The notes beneath the pieces were generated by a model that did not search any database, was not told the DNA's origin, and saw only the letters and a program-made list of their open reading frames with translations. A stretch of DNA of 64,000 nt from Candidatus Micropelagos thuwalensis. GTDB taxonomy: Bacteria; Pseudomonadota; Alphaproteobacteria; RS24. The stretch is taken from the NCBI RefSeq assembly GCF_000469155.1, contig NZ_AWXE01000004.1, positions 248,001 through 312,000 of the forward strand, given 5' to 3'. Below, piece by piece: positions 9,565 through 19,107 of the stretch (the first letter of the stretch is position 1; each line of letters begins with the position of its first letter). A program made the translations under genes and the position numbers.

Positions 9565-10332
9565 TTAAGACGATAAACCCGGTCGCTTGCGCGGTGTAGG
9601 TGCAGTGCCACCCGGTTCCTCACGATAAAAAATATGCCGCCCGATTTTGCGGATGGGTGTCAGGGATGACGACCAATGGGGTACGACATAATCGGCATGA
9701 TAATGTGTTGCCGTGCCAACTATTGGCGAGACTGTTTGCGAGGCAACACCACGGGTTAGTAACTTTCCAGAGAGTTTATAAACGGCTTGCCATGAATCTT
9801 TATCATAAGGGCGGTCGGAGACACCGTCACATGCAAAGGAAAATTGGCAACGATGGCGGCGATACTCACCCTGAAAAACAACATCACAAATCCGGCCGGG
9901 ATATCTTTTATCCCTCACGCGATTAATGACGACCTGCCCCACAGCTTCCCAGCCTTCAACAGGTTCACCTCTGGCTTCAAAATAAATTGCCTGAGCAAGA
10001 CAATGTTGCGCCTCTTCAAGTGTCTCATGGTCAGGGTTTTCTGAAGCTGTGTTATAGAGACTTTCAACCCGTGCCATGCGAATTTTACCATCAATATTTT
10101 CAGGTAAATAAAGCGGAACAGTCGCCACACGCGCAATTTCATAATCCGACCCAGCAGTCATATCCATATCAGGTGATACAGCCAGATAGATGCGATATCC
10201 AACCAACCCAATATTCGCAATAATCATAGCAAGACAAACGTGTCCAAAAAGACGCCACCTGGAACGATAAAGAGATTTATCAAGTTCTAGCCATTGAATA
10301 AGTGCCCGCATTCCATTCCACCTAATCAGCAA
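9565..10332 (-). CDS. SleB/CwlJ-type cell wall hydrolase, membrane anchored
   Basis: This 255-residue protein has one N-terminal membrane segment (about residues 28-50) and a C-terminal SleB-type hydrolase domain. The signature AQAIYFEARGEP is followed by GWEAVGQVVINRVRDKRYPG, ICDVVFQGEY, CQFSFACDG and THYHADYVVPHWS. Such enzymes cleave peptidoglycan; in non-sporulating Alphaproteobacteria the physiological role is undefined. The predicted active site is periplasmic. A TATAAT-like -10 lies on the minus strand at 10380-10385, and one GANTC site (10401-10405) lies just upstream of it. Confidence 0.87.
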   Translation of the reverse strand: MLIRWNGMRALIQWLELDKSLYRSRWRLFGHVCLAMIIANIGLVGYRIYLAVSPDMDMTAGSDYEIARVATVPLYLPENIDGKIRMARVESLYNTASENPDHETLEEAQHCLAQAIYFEARGEPVEGWEAVGQVVINRVRDKRYPGRICDVVFQGEYRRHRCQFSFACDGVSDRPYDKDSWQAVYKLSGKLLTRGVASQTVSPIVGTATHYHADYVVPHWSSSLTPIRKIGRHIFYREEPGGTAPTPRKRPGLSS

Positions 10333-10502
10333 TTAAGACCGAGTTATTAATTACGTTGTTTATCGAAAATTAGATGTTGATTATACAATTTCGCAGTTTT
10401 GATTCGATACAAAATAGTGTGAGTAAAATGTGACAATCGCGTGAGGGATATTATTTCGCCAAATAATCCTGGAAAAAACAAAAAATCACTAAAACGACTA
10501 AA

Positions 10503-10565
10503 TTTTTCGTTTTTTTGATGTTTTTTACGCCTTTTTATGCGTTTTTAGACATTTTTTAGAGTTTT
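10503..10565. promoter_or_regulatory. phased T/A-tract array, predicted intrinsically curved DNA
   Basis: Seven T-tracts of 4-7 bases lie at 10503-10507, 10510-10516, 10521-10526, 10532-10536, 10542-10546, 10552-10557 and 10562-10565. Centre-to-centre steps are about 8, 10.5, 10.5, 10, 10.5 and 9 bp, so most are in phase with the helix turn. Such phasing produces strong static bending. The array ends 5 nt from the ppdK stop codon and lies upstream of the wall-hydrolase promoter. An AT-rich 7-4-7 dyad is nearby at 10450-10467. Confidence 0.75.
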
Positions 10566-10569
10566 AGGC

Positions 10570-13242
10570 TTACTTACGTATCTTCAAATAAGACTGTGCA
10601 GCCGCAAGTCGAGCTATGGGAACCCGGTAGGGCGAGCAAGAAACATAATCAAGGCCGGTTTTTTCACAAAAAGCGATAGAAGCTGGATCGCCGCCATGCT
10701 CTCCACAAATACCCAATTTTAGGTCTTTACGCGCTGAACGCCCGCGTTCTGCAGCCAGTTGAACCAATTCTCCCACACCGTCTTGATCAAGGCTGACAAA
10801 AGGATCGTATTCAAAAAGCCCTCTCGACAAGTATGGCTCCATAAATGATGCTGCATCATCCCGACTGATGCCGAAAGTAGTTTGAGTTAAATCATTTGTT
10901 CCAAATGAGAAGAATTTAGCCGTTTTAGCAATATCTCCAGCCCGTAATGCCGCACGCGGCAATTCTATCATGGTGCCGATAAGATAATCCAGTTCTGCGC
11001 TTTTTTCCTGCATAACATCTTGTGCGATTTTCTCAATGCGATCCGCCAACTCTTTTAATTCGCTGTGATCAGCTACAAGAGGAATCATCACTTCCGGCAC
11101 CACCGTCGAACCGGTTGTTTTAGCCACATTAATCGCGGCTTCAAAAATAGCACGTGCCTGCATCTCATAAATTTCAGGATAGGTCAGTCCCATGCGACAA
11201 CCCCGATGACCCAGCATCGGATTTACTTCTTCCAGTTCCCGAATACGACGTTTGAGTTTGTCCTGCGTCATGCCAATCGCCTCAGCTACCTGCAGCACAT
11301 CTTCCTCATGTTGGGGCAAAAATTCGTGTAACGGTGGATCGAGCAATCTGATTGTCACCGGCATGCCGGACATAATGGTAAACAATTCAGTAAAATCATC
11401 GCGCTGCATCGGCAAGATACGCTCAAGCGGATTAGCTCGGTCATCGGGATTTTCGGCAAGTATCATTTCCCGCACCGCCATAATTCTATTGGCATCAAAG
11501 AACATATGCTCAGTCCGGCATAGTCCTATACCTTCTGCCCCAAACTTAACAGCTGTCGCCGCATCAGCGGGTGTCTCAGCATTTGTACGAACCCGCATAC
11601 GACGTATCTCATCTGCCCAAGCAATTAGTTTCGCAAAATCACCTGAAAGTTCCGGCTGACGAGTTGGTACTTCCCCCGCCATGACTCGGCCCGTACTACC
11701 ATCCAGCGTGATGGTTTCCCCAGCTTTCACCGTAACCCCGGCGACTTGGAAATCTTGTTTATCGTAATCAATCCGCACACTGCCTGCACCGGATACACAG
11801 GGTCGTCCCATACCACGCGCAACTACGGCGGCATGACTTGTCATCCCACCTCTGGATGTCAAAATTCCCTCAGCAGCATGCATGCCATGAATATCTTCCG
11901 GGCTGGTTTCCATCCGCACCAGAATGACCTTTCGCCCATCGGCTTTAGCTTTTTCTGCTTCATCTGCACTAAAGACGACCGCACCACTTGCCGCCCCCGG
12001 AGAAGCCGGCAGGCCAGTTGCGATAATGTCGAATTGAGCATCGGGATCAAGCATCGGATGCAGTAACTGATCCAATGACATCGGGTCAATGCGCAACACT
12101 GCCTCATCTTTAGTAATGAGACCTTCCGCAACCATATCAACAGCAATTTTCAACGCCGCCGCAGTGGTACGTTTCCCGGCACGTGTTTGTAGCATCCATA
12201 ATTTGCCGTCCTGAACGGTAAATTCAATATCCTGCATATCGCGGTAGTGATTTTCGAGCTTGAGGTTCACATCAACCAGCTGGCCAAAAACCTCCGGCAT
12301 GACCTCTTCCATGGAAGGCATATCACTGAGAGCCTCTTCGCGCGCAATTTTGGTAAGGTTTTGCGGAGTGCGGATACCCGCGACAACATCTTCGCCTTGG
12401 GCGTTAACCAAAAATTCACCGTAAAGAGCATTTTCCCCTGTTGATGGATTACGCGTAAAGGCAACGCCCGTTGCCGAAGTTGGCCCAAGATTACCGAATA
12501 CCATAGCTTGCACATTGACAGCCGTACCCCAACTTTCAGGGATATTATTCAAGCGCCGATAGGTTTCGGCCCGTGCATTTCGCCATGATCCAAAAACAGC
12601 CCCAACAGCCCCCCAAAGCTGTTCCATCACATCTTGAGGGAAGTCGTCGCCATAAACTTCATTTACGCGTTGCTTGTAAACAGTAACAATATGTTGCCAG
12701 TCCTCAGCAGTTAAATCGGTGTCAACATAATGGCCTTGTTGCATTTTATAGTCATCGAGGATTTCCTCGAAATTATCATGACTTACACCTAACACCACGT
12801 CGGAATACATCTGAATAAAACGGCGATAGCTGTCCCAAGCAAACCTCTCATCCCCGGCACGCTTCGCAAGTCCAGTAACCGTTTCATCATTCATACCAAG
12901 ATTAAGAACCGTGTCCATCATACCCGGCATGGAAGCGCGCGCACCAGAACGAACGGAAACAAGCAGAGGGTTTTCAGGATTACCAAAATCACTGCCAACC
13001 GCCTTACTGATTGCCTCAAGCGCATCATTCAACTGGCTATCCAACCCGTCAGGATAGTTGCGGTCATTATCGTAAAAAGCGGAGCATACTTCAGTGGTAA
13101 TCGTCAGGCCAGGAGGTACAGGCAAACCGAGGCGACACATTTCTGCCAGATTGGCGCCCTTGCCACCCAGCAAATTTTTCATATTTGCAGATCCTTCGGC
13201 AGAGCCATCCCCAAAACTATAAACCCATTTGGTATCCGACAT
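10570..13242 (-). CDS. ppdK: pyruvate, phosphate dikinase
   Basis: This enzyme of about 890 residues interconverts pyruvate, ATP and phosphate with phosphoenolpyruvate, AMP and pyrophosphate. The N-terminal ATP-grasp domain shows GGKGANLAEM (27-36), SVRSGARASMPGMMDTVLNLG (97-117) and AFTRNPSTGE. The swivelling phosphohistidine domain has GGMTSHAAVVARGMG with His471. The C-terminal PEP-binding barrel has GLCRTEHMFF, MLGHRGCRMGLTYPEI, FFSFGTNDLTQTTFGISRDD, and GICGEHGGDP and SCSPYRVP near the end. The ATG at 13242 was chosen over an adjacent GTG at 13245. It ends next to the curved-DNA segment; no stem-plus-U-run terminator is visible. Confidence 0.96.
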   Translation of the reverse strand: MSDTKWVYSFGDGSAEGSANMKNLLGGKGANLAEMCRLGLPVPPGLTITTEVCSAFYDNDRNYPDGLDSQLNDALEAISKAVGSDFGNPENPLLVSVRSGARASMPGMMDTVLNLGMNDETVTGLAKRAGDERFAWDSYRRFIQMYSDVVLGVSHDNFEEILDDYKMQQGHYVDTDLTAEDWQHIVTVYKQRVNEVYGDDFPQDVMEQLWGAVGAVFGSWRNARAETYRRLNNIPESWGTAVNVQAMVFGNLGPTSATGVAFTRNPSTGENALYGEFLVNAQGEDVVAGIRTPQNLTKIAREEALSDMPSMEEVMPEVFGQLVDVNLKLENHYRDMQDIEFTVQDGKLWMLQTRAGKRTTAAALKIAVDMVAEGLITKDEAVLRIDPMSLDQLLHPMLDPDAQFDIIATGLPASPGAASGAVVFSADEAEKAKADGRKVILVRMETSPEDIHGMHAAEGILTSRGGMTSHAAVVARGMGRPCVSGAGSVRIDYDKQDFQVAGVTVKAGETITLDGSTGRVMAGEVPTRQPELSGDFAKLIAWADEIRRMRVRTNAETPADAATAVKFGAEGIGLCRTEHMFFDANRIMAVREMILAENPDDRANPLERILPMQRDDFTELFTIMSGMPVTIRLLDPPLHEFLPQHEEDVLQVAEAIGMTQDKLKRRIRELEEVNPMLGHRGCRMGLTYPEIYEMQARAIFEAAINVAKTTGSTVVPEVMIPLVADHSELKELADRIEKIAQDVMQEKSAELDYLIGTMIELPRAALRAGDIAKTAKFFSFGTNDLTQTTFGISRDDAASFMEPYLSRGLFEYDPFVSLDQDGVGELVQLAAERGRSARKDLKLGICGEHGGDPASIAFCEKTGLDYVSCSPYRVPIARLAAAQSYLKIRK

Positions 13243-13271
13243 CACAGCACCTAAGACCCTTAAAAAAGCAT

Positions 13272-15353
13272 CTACTCGATTAAACTAAAATCAGCAGCGC
13301 TATCCATAGCAATAATGAGTTTGTTTATCAAAGCCAGGCGATTCTGGCGAATTTTTTCATTTTCATCCTGCACAAGTACATGATCGAAAAAGATATCAAC
13401 AGGTTCACGAAGAGCCGCAAGGCTTTCAAGATTGTTTGTATAATCATCGACGGAAACGATCTCAGCCATCTGCAGGCTGTTCAACGCCGCGAAGAAAACT
13501 TTTTCTGCATCACTCACGAAAAGTGACTCGTCAATCCGTGCGATATCAGCAGGTGATTTTTTAAGAATACCGCGCACACGTCGATAGGCCGCCAGCAAAT
13601 TCGTGCCATTTTCGGAGGCCAGGAATTTTTTTAGCGCCTCCGCCATAAGCGACAATACATATATATCGTCCCGATAAGCCTGCACTGAAACTGCAAGCAC
13701 TGAGTCGACAATATCGGGGCGAATGTCTTTTTTATCGCGAAGATAAATTTTCAAACGTTCAATGTAGAACAGCCGTAGTTTTTCTGCTGCTGAACTATTT
13801 TCCAATGACGCCGGATAATTCTGCATGGCGGCATTAATAAATCCGTCAAGATTAAGCCGCCGTCCCCCTTCAATGAGCATCCGGATAATACCTAAAGACG
13901 CGCGCCTCAGAGCATACGGGTCTTTCGAACCTGTCGGCAGCTCATCAATTAACCAGAACCCTGCCAACGTATCCATCTTATCTGCCATGGCAACCAGCCG
14001 CCCTTCAGACGTCGCAGGTATCGCATCATTAGGACCGAGAGGTTTATAATGATCACGGATAGCATTTCCAACTTTGTCATCACCCAATTGAAGAGCAGCG
14101 TAATAACCGCCCATTATGCCTTGTAATTCGGGAAACTCGTAAACCATGCCCGTCACGAGGTCTGCTTTACAAAGAGCCGCTGCCTGATTTGTCACCTCTG
14201 ATGACGCATTTTGAGACAGGTCCTCAAAACTGAAACCGGATTCAATATCGGCTAAATAAGCCACGAGTTTTTCAATGCGGTCTGTTTTATCACTGACCGT
14301 GCCGAGTTTGGCATGAAAGGTCACCTTATCTAAGTCAGGCTTACGAGCGGATAAATCTGTTTTCCTATCTTCATCCCAGAAGAAGCGGGCATCCGAAAGC
14401 CGCGCACGCAAAACGCGCTCATTACCCGCAATAATCTTCGCGCCATTATCAGCAGTTTCTATATTGGCAATGGTGATAAAGCGGGGCGCAAGTTGACCGC
14501 TCTTATCGCGCAAAGCAAGATATTTCTGATGTGTTCGCATGACAGAGACCAGCACTTCCTCAGGCACGTCCATAAACGCATCATCAATCCGTCCCATAAG
14601 GGGCACCGGCCATTCTACAAGTCCGGCAACTTCAGCCAACAGGCCAGCATCATCTACCAGAACCAGATCTTCGGCAGTTGCCAGATCTTCTGCTTTTTCC
14701 AGAATCACTGCCTCACGTTTTGCCTTATCGGCAATCACATAGGCTTGTTCAAGCTTTGACAAATAATCATCAGCTTTATCAATCTTCAATGCATCCGGCG
14801 CCATGAACCTATGTCCGAACGTCGTGCTACCAGCTTCAATGCCATCAACCGCGCAGGAAAGAACTTTGCCATTAAACATGCATAAAAGAGCCCTTAAGGG
14901 ACGTACCCAACGCAGAGTGCCATCCCCCCAACGCATTGATTTTGGCCAGTTGAAACCGCGCAAAAGTTCTGGAACAAAATCATCCAGCGCAGCGCTGAAA
15001 TTTCGACCAGGTATCACTTCTTCAATGATGTAAAACGACCCTTTCGGGTCTTCCCGGACGCTTAAGCCGTCCGTGCTTGTTAACCCATTGGCTTTGAGAA
15101 AACCTTCAATCGCCTTTTCAGGCGCATCAACACGTGGGCCTTTTTTTTCTTCTCTCTGCTCAGCGAGTTCGACAGGCAAATTGCGCCCTAGTAAAGCCAA
15201 TCTTTGTGGGGCGCAGAAGGTTTCAAGGGCCACGTCTTCTATGCCGTTGGATTTAAGAAAATCAGCAACCTTTTTTTGTAAATCAGCCGCCGCCGGAGCT
15301 TGCATACCAGAAGGAATTTCTTCGGAGTAAAATTCGAGAATCAAATCAGTCAT
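13272..15353 (-). CDS. glyS: glycine--tRNA ligase beta subunit
   Basis: The beta chain of the bacterial alpha2-beta2 glycyl-tRNA synthetase is about 693 residues long. The frame is open to 15407, but the conserved N-terminus begins [16 protein letters not shown], so the ATG at 15353 is the likely start. It overlaps the glyQ stop by 8 nt. Family segments include [81 protein letters not shown] and [16 protein letters not shown]. It is cotranscribed with glyQ. Confidence 0.96.
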   Translation of the reverse strand: MTDLILEFYSEEIPSGMQAPAAADLQKKVADFLKSNGIEDVALETFCAPQRLALLGRNLPVELAEQREEKKGPRVDAPEKAIEGFLKANGLTSTDGLSVREDPKGSFYIIEEVIPGRNFSAALDDFVPELLRGFNWPKSMRWGDGTLRWVRPLRALLCMFNGKVLSCAVDGIEAGSTTFGHRFMAPDALKIDKADDYLSKLEQAYVIADKAKREAVILEKAEDLATAEDLVLVDDAGLLAEVAGLVEWPVPLMGRIDDAFMDVPEEVLVSVMRTHQKYLALRDKSGQLAPRFITIANIETADNGAKIIAGNERVLRARLSDARFFWDEDRKTDLSARKPDLDKVTFHAKLGTVSDKTDRIEKLVAYLADIESGFSFEDLSQNASSEVTNQAAALCKADLVTGMVYEFPELQGIMGGYYAALQLGDDKVGNAIRDHYKPLGPNDAIPATSEGRLVAMADKMDTLAGFWLIDELPTGSKDPYALRRASLGIIRMLIEGGRRLNLDGFINAAMQNYPASLENSSAAEKLRLFYIERLKIYLRDKKDIRPDIVDSVLAVSVQAYRDDIYVLSLMAEALKKFLASENGTNLLAAYRRVRGILKKSPADIARIDESLFVSDAEKVFFAALNSLQMAEIVSVDDYTNNLESLAALREPVDIFFDHVLVQDENEKIRQNRLALINKLIIAMDSAADFSLIE

Positions 15354-16221
15354 TATTTGACTCGTCTTTATGCAACCAAGTTTCAGCACAGATTTTTGCC
15401 AGCGCACGAACCCGCCCTATAAAGGCCTGACGTTCAGTTACCGAAATGACTCCGCGTGCGTCCAGAAGATTGAAATTGTGACTGGCTTTCATACATTGAT
15501 CATAAGCAGGCAGAGCGAGACCTCTTGCGGCAAGTTGGCGGCACTCAGCCTCCGCATCCTCAAAATGTCGTAAAAGAATATCCGTATTAGCGGCTTCGAA
15601 ATTATAATGCGAAAACTCTACTTCATTACGATGAAATACATCTCCATAGGTCACACCCTTGCCGTTAAAATCAAGTTCATAGCCATTATCAACGCCCTGC
15701 ACATACATGGCGAGCCTTTCAAGACCATAAGTCAATTCTCCCGAGACAATATCAACATCAATACCGCCAACTTGCTGGAAATAGGTAAATTGAGAGACTT
15801 CCATGCCATCGCACCAGACCTCCCAGCCCAGCCCCCATGCGCCCAGTGTCGGGCTTTCCCAGTCATCTTCGACAAAGCGAATATCATGGGCCTTTGAGTC
15901 AATGCCCAGCACGTCAAGACTATCAAGATAAAGTTGCTGAATATTATCGGGGGACGGCTTTAGAATAACCTGAAACTGGTAGTAATGCTGAAAGCGATTA
16001 GGGTTTTCACCATAACGACCGTCTGTCGGGCGGCGGGAGGGCTGTACATAAGCCACATTCCACGGCTCGGGTCCCAAAGCGCGGAGCACTGTGGCAGGAT
16101 GGAATGTCCCCGCACCCATTTCCATATCATAGGGCTGTAAAATCACGCATCCTTGATCCGCCCAGTAACGTTGTAAGTTCAGGATAAGATCTTGAAAAGA
16201 ATGTTTTACGTCATTTGCCAT
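15346..16221 (-). CDS. glyQ: glycine--tRNA ligase alpha subunit
   Basis: This 291-residue catalytic alpha subunit makes glycyl-tRNA with GlyS. The class II aminoacylation core is clear: [93 protein letters not shown] and [12 protein letters not shown]. It overlaps glyS by 8 nt, so synthesis of the two subunits is probably coupled. It lies 75 nt downstream of the TrmN6-like gene on the same strand. Confidence 0.97.
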   Translation of the reverse strand: MANDVKHSFQDLILNLQRYWADQGCVILQPYDMEMGAGTFHPATVLRALGPEPWNVAYVQPSRRPTDGRYGENPNRFQHYYQFQVILKPSPDNIQQLYLDSLDVLGIDSKAHDIRFVEDDWESPTLGAWGLGWEVWCDGMEVSQFTYFQQVGGIDVDIVSGELTYGLERLAMYVQGVDNGYELDFNGKGVTYGDVFHRNEVEFSHYNFEAANTDILLRHFEDAEAECRQLAARGLALPAYDQCMKASHNFNLLDARGVISVTERQAFIGRVRALAKICAETWLHKDESNND

Positions 16222-16296
16222 GGGCTCAAAGCGTTCCTTGAATTGAAGCGAAACTATCCACTCAGGACATGAATTGCAATCCTAATGGATTAAAAT

Positions 16297-17079
16297 CTAT
16301 TGGAAATCAAACCTTTTCTGCAGACTCCCGCCTTCACGCAAAATATGTTCTACCTCTTCAGTATAGTGGTTATTTTTGTGCGTCACGAGAGGGGGTAATA
16401 AACTCAATTTACCTTTTGAGTCTCGGGTGGCACGGATAATCACACGGCTAGCCGGCTCATCCGACGCGGCAGAAATTGGTAAAATATCAATACCTCCAAA
16501 ATTAGGTGATAAAGCAGATAACAGCCTGTTCAGTGCATCAGATCTGTAAATTAACGTCAACTGTCCACCGCCGGTAAGGCAGGTGGCTGCACGTTTGATC
16601 CATATATCCAAGTCAGTTTGGTCGCTAACATGCGCCAATGCCTTGCTCTTATCTGGCGGCGCAAAACTTTTATCTTTCTCAAAATAGGGCGGGTTAGCAA
16701 AGACATGATGAAAACCCGATGGCTGGATATGGATCCAATCAGAAAACTTAGCCGTAATATCTTGAAGAAAAAATTCCGGTTTTGGAGTCATACCATTCAT
16801 ATCGGCGTTTTTCTGGGCCATATCGATGAGTTTTGACTGGATATCAATGCCTGTGATGGCAGGGGTAATGCCCTCTCCGGCCAATCTTTTGGCAAGGCAC
16901 AAAGATGCAACGCCAACGCCGCATCCAAATTCGAGGCATTTTTCACCATTTTGCGCTTTCACTGCCGCAGCAAGCAAAACAGCATCAGAGCCGCTGCGAA
17001 AGCCTTTTTCTGGTTGATAGGCCTTTACTTGCCCACCCAAAAATTGGTCACAAGTGGCTTGCAATAAATTAGTCGACAT
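16297..17079 (-). CDS. TrmN6-like (COG4123) SAM-dependent methyltransferase
   Basis: This 260-residue class I methyltransferase has a SAM motif, LEFGCGVGVASLCLA (about 50-64), an acidic second strand, GIDIQSKLIDMA, and the catalytic NPPY tetrad of amino-group methylases (ANPPYFEKD). Close relatives methylate the exocyclic N6 of A37 in tRNA1(Val); the same family also holds uncharacterised members, so the substrate is inferred. It is divergent from ispB across 96-115 nt that carry the ispB promoter and an inverted repeat. Confidence 0.8.
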   Translation of the reverse strand: MSTNLLQATCDQFLGGQVKAYQPEKGFRSGSDAVLLAAAVKAQNGEKCLEFGCGVGVASLCLAKRLAGEGITPAITGIDIQSKLIDMAQKNADMNGMTPKPEFFLQDITAKFSDWIHIQPSGFHHVFANPPYFEKDKSFAPPDKSKALAHVSDQTDLDIWIKRAATCLTGGGQLTLIYRSDALNRLLSALSPNFGGIDILPISAASDEPASRVIIRATRDSKGKLSLLPPLVTHKNNHYTEEVEHILREGGSLQKRFDFQ

Positions 17080-17111
17080 ATTGTTGCCCCGCTTTATAAC
17101 CCCAAGGAGAC

Positions 17112-17138
17112 GGGATGAGGCACTTGAAACTTCATCCC
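17112..17138. repeat. inverted repeat GGGATGA-N13-TCATCCC around the ispB -35
   Basis: Perfect 7-nt arms (17112-17118 and 17132-17138) flank the TTGAAA -35 hexamer of the putative ispB promoter. They could serve as an operator or as a stem on either transcript. A related GGATGAG/CTCATCC repeat occurs upstream of pmbA at 60438-60464. Confidence 0.45.
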
Positions 17139-17152
17139 TAGGCTGATTTAAT
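17124..17152 (+). promoter_or_regulatory. putative ispB promoter
   Basis: TTGAAA (17124-17129) and TTTAAT (17147-17152) have a 17-nt spacer. The expected start near 17159 leaves a short leader before either candidate start codon. Based on hexamers only. Confidence 0.45.
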
Positions 17153-17193
17153 CCGCCAACATTAATATATCATGATTGAAAAGCGATAAGTTT

Positions 17194-18204
17194 ATGGACA
17201 GTGTTGTTTTTTTTGAAAATTTTAAACATCAAGACGTCTTAAGCGATATGCTATCTGCTTTTCAAAAAGAGATGCAATCGGTTGACCAGACCATCAGAAA
17301 CAAAATTGTTTCCGATGTCGCAACCGTCCCCGATATCGGCAATCACATTTTCAGATCCGGCGGCAAAAGGCTAAGACCTTTGCTGACTCTTGCCTCAGCA
17401 CGGCTGACAGAATATTCCGGCAAAAACCACATAATTCTCGCCGCTGCAGTTGAGCTCATGCACACAGCCACGCTTTTACATGATGATGTGGTTGATGAAA
17501 GTGATATGCGCCGTGGGCGCCAAACGGCTCGTATGGGGTGGGGAAATGCCGCAAGTGTTCTGGTCGGTGATTATCTGCTAGGTCAGGCTTTTCGCTTAAT
17601 GGTTTCCACCGGCTCTTTACCAGCATTGAAAGTACTCTCAGATGCCGCCGCCATCATCGCAGAGGGCGAAGTACTGCAACTGAGTATTATGAATAATCTT
17701 GATACAACGGAAGATGCGTATATGCGCGTTGTGGACTCCAAAACGGCGGCTCTATTCTCGGCCTCAACGGAAGTCGGCGCATTAATCGGTAATCAGGGTC
17801 ATTCCGAAACAGCGGCGCTCGCATCATATGGAAGAAATCTTGGTATTGCCTTTCAACTTGTAGACGATGTTCTGGATTATGGGCAAACTTCCGATATCGG
17901 CAAAAATGCTGGTGATGATTTCAGAGAGGGTAAAATCACCCTGCCAATTATTCTGGCCTACCGCAGAGGCAATGATACAGAAAGAGAATTTTGGAAACGC
18001 ACCATTGAAGCCCGCGACCAGAAAGAAGACGATTTCGAAAAAGCTTGCGATCTTTTTACTAAATATAAAACGCTTGAGGACACCCGCGATAGAGCAGCCC
18101 ATTATGGCAGCATTGCCATAGATGCTCTAGTCACATTCCGGGAAACCGAGACCCGTCAGCAAATGCTGGATGTTATAAATTTCTGCATTTCACGCGCTTA
18201 CTAA
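17194..18204 (+). CDS. ispB: long-chain polyprenyl (probably octaprenyl) diphosphate synthase
   Basis: This trans-prenyltransferase of about 336 residues supplies the ubiquinone side chain. Visible landmarks are GGKRLRP (57-63), the first aspartate-rich motif LLHDDVVDESDMRRGR (95-110, DDVVD at 97-101), GDYLLGQAF, and the second motif LVDDVLDYG (222-230, DDVLD at 224-228) followed by GKNAGDDFREGKITLP. I chose the ATG at 17194; an in-frame TTG at 17176 is possible and neither has a strong Shine-Dalgarno. Chain length cannot be proven here. The last 4 nt overlap the convergent ispE stop. UbiA, the acceptor of the prenyl chain, is encoded at 59.4 kb. Confidence 0.9.
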   Translation: MDSVVFFENFKHQDVLSDMLSAFQKEMQSVDQTIRNKIVSDVATVPDIGNHIFRSGGKRLRPLLTLASARLTEYSGKNHIILAAAVELMHTATLLHDDVVDESDMRRGRQTARMGWGNAASVLVGDYLLGQAFRLMVSTGSLPALKVLSDAAAIIAEGEVLQLSIMNNLDTTEDAYMRVVDSKTAALFSASTEVGALIGNQGHSETAALASYGRNLGIAFQLVDDVLDYGQTSDIGKNAGDDFREGKITLPIILAYRRGNDTEREFWKRTIEARDQKEDDFEKACDLFTKYKTLEDTRDRAAHYGSIAIDALVTFRETETRQQMLDVINFCISRAY

Positions 18205-19100
18205 TCAGTTTTAAGAGCTGTAGCTTCAACCCAGTAGTCAGGAAATAATTTCTTAAGCTGCTCTTTAGCATGACGCGCAGAGACCTCGTCTTTGAACAGA
18301 CCGAAACATGTACTTCCACTGCCCGTCATTGCAGATATATCCGCGCCAGTGTTACTTATCGCATCGAGAACCAACCCAATAGACGGGGCAATTTCCATTG
18401 CAGGTGACAAAAGATCATTACCAGTATTTTGCAGATAGTTATAAAGCGCTTCATATGTGGTTAAGTCAGGCAGCTTTTCGTTTGGCGTGTTCCTTTTATC
18501 TGCGTCTATCTTCGATGTGTTCAACTTGCGGAAAATCTCTGCAGTAGATAGATGTACACCCGGATTTACAAGCACACAAAACAAAATCGGTAGCGAGGCG
18601 ATTTTTGTGACGTGCTCACCGCGTCCGGACATCCTACAAGGCGCGTTCATCAAGCATGCGGGAATGTCTGATCCGATATTTGCACCCAAAGTCATTAAAG
18701 CTTCCATTGACCAATCGAGTTTCCAGAAGCTATTCAGCAAGCGTAAACATGCCGCAGCGTCTGCCGATCCACCGCCCAATCCAGCACCAAGCGGAACCGA
18801 CTTGGTCAATTGCAACGCGGCACCCATGGATGTACCACTCTCCTGCTGGAGTGCCGTGGCAGCTTTCAAAACAAAATCATCAGACTCATGCACAAATGAG
18901 TCCTTCAGGTCTGACGCAAATGCGCCCTCATAGCTAAGCGTTAATTCATCTGAGGACGAAACGGACAACTCATCACCTAGCACAGCAAATGTGACCAGAC
19001 TATCAAGCGCGTGATACCCGTCGGCCATTTTCCCCAAAACAGAAAGATTGAGATTAATTTTTGCGTTTGCCGTATTCGAAAATAAGAAGCTATCGGTCAT
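18201..19100 (-). CDS. ispE: 4-diphosphocytidyl-2-C-methyl-D-erythritol kinase
   Basis: This 299-residue GHMP kinase of the MEP isoprenoid pathway phosphorylates CDP-methylerythritol. It has the N-terminal AKINLNLSVLGK (13-24), the GHMP glycine loop PLGAGLGGGSADAAACLRLL (103-122), IGSDIPACL, and the C-terminal SAMTGSGSTCFGLF. It is convergent with ispB, with a 4-nt overlap of stop codons, and lies 7 nt downstream of the TPR gene on the minus strand. IspH, another enzyme of the pathway, is at 42.1 kb. Confidence 0.95.
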   Translation of the reverse strand: MTDSFLFSNTANAKINLNLSVLGKMADGYHALDSLVTFAVLGDELSVSSSDELTLSYEGAFASDLKDSFVHESDDFVLKAATALQQESGTSMGAALQLTKSVPLGAGLGGGSADAAACLRLLNSFWKLDWSMEALMTLGANIGSDIPACLMNAPCRMSGRGEHVTKIASLPILFCVLVNPGVHLSTAEIFRKLNTSKIDADKRNTPNEKLPDLTTYEALYNYLQNTGNDLLSPAMEIAPSIGLVLDAISNTGADISAMTGSGSTCFGLFKDEVSARHAKEQLKKLFPDYWVEATALKTD

Positions 19101-19107
19101 TCAAATA

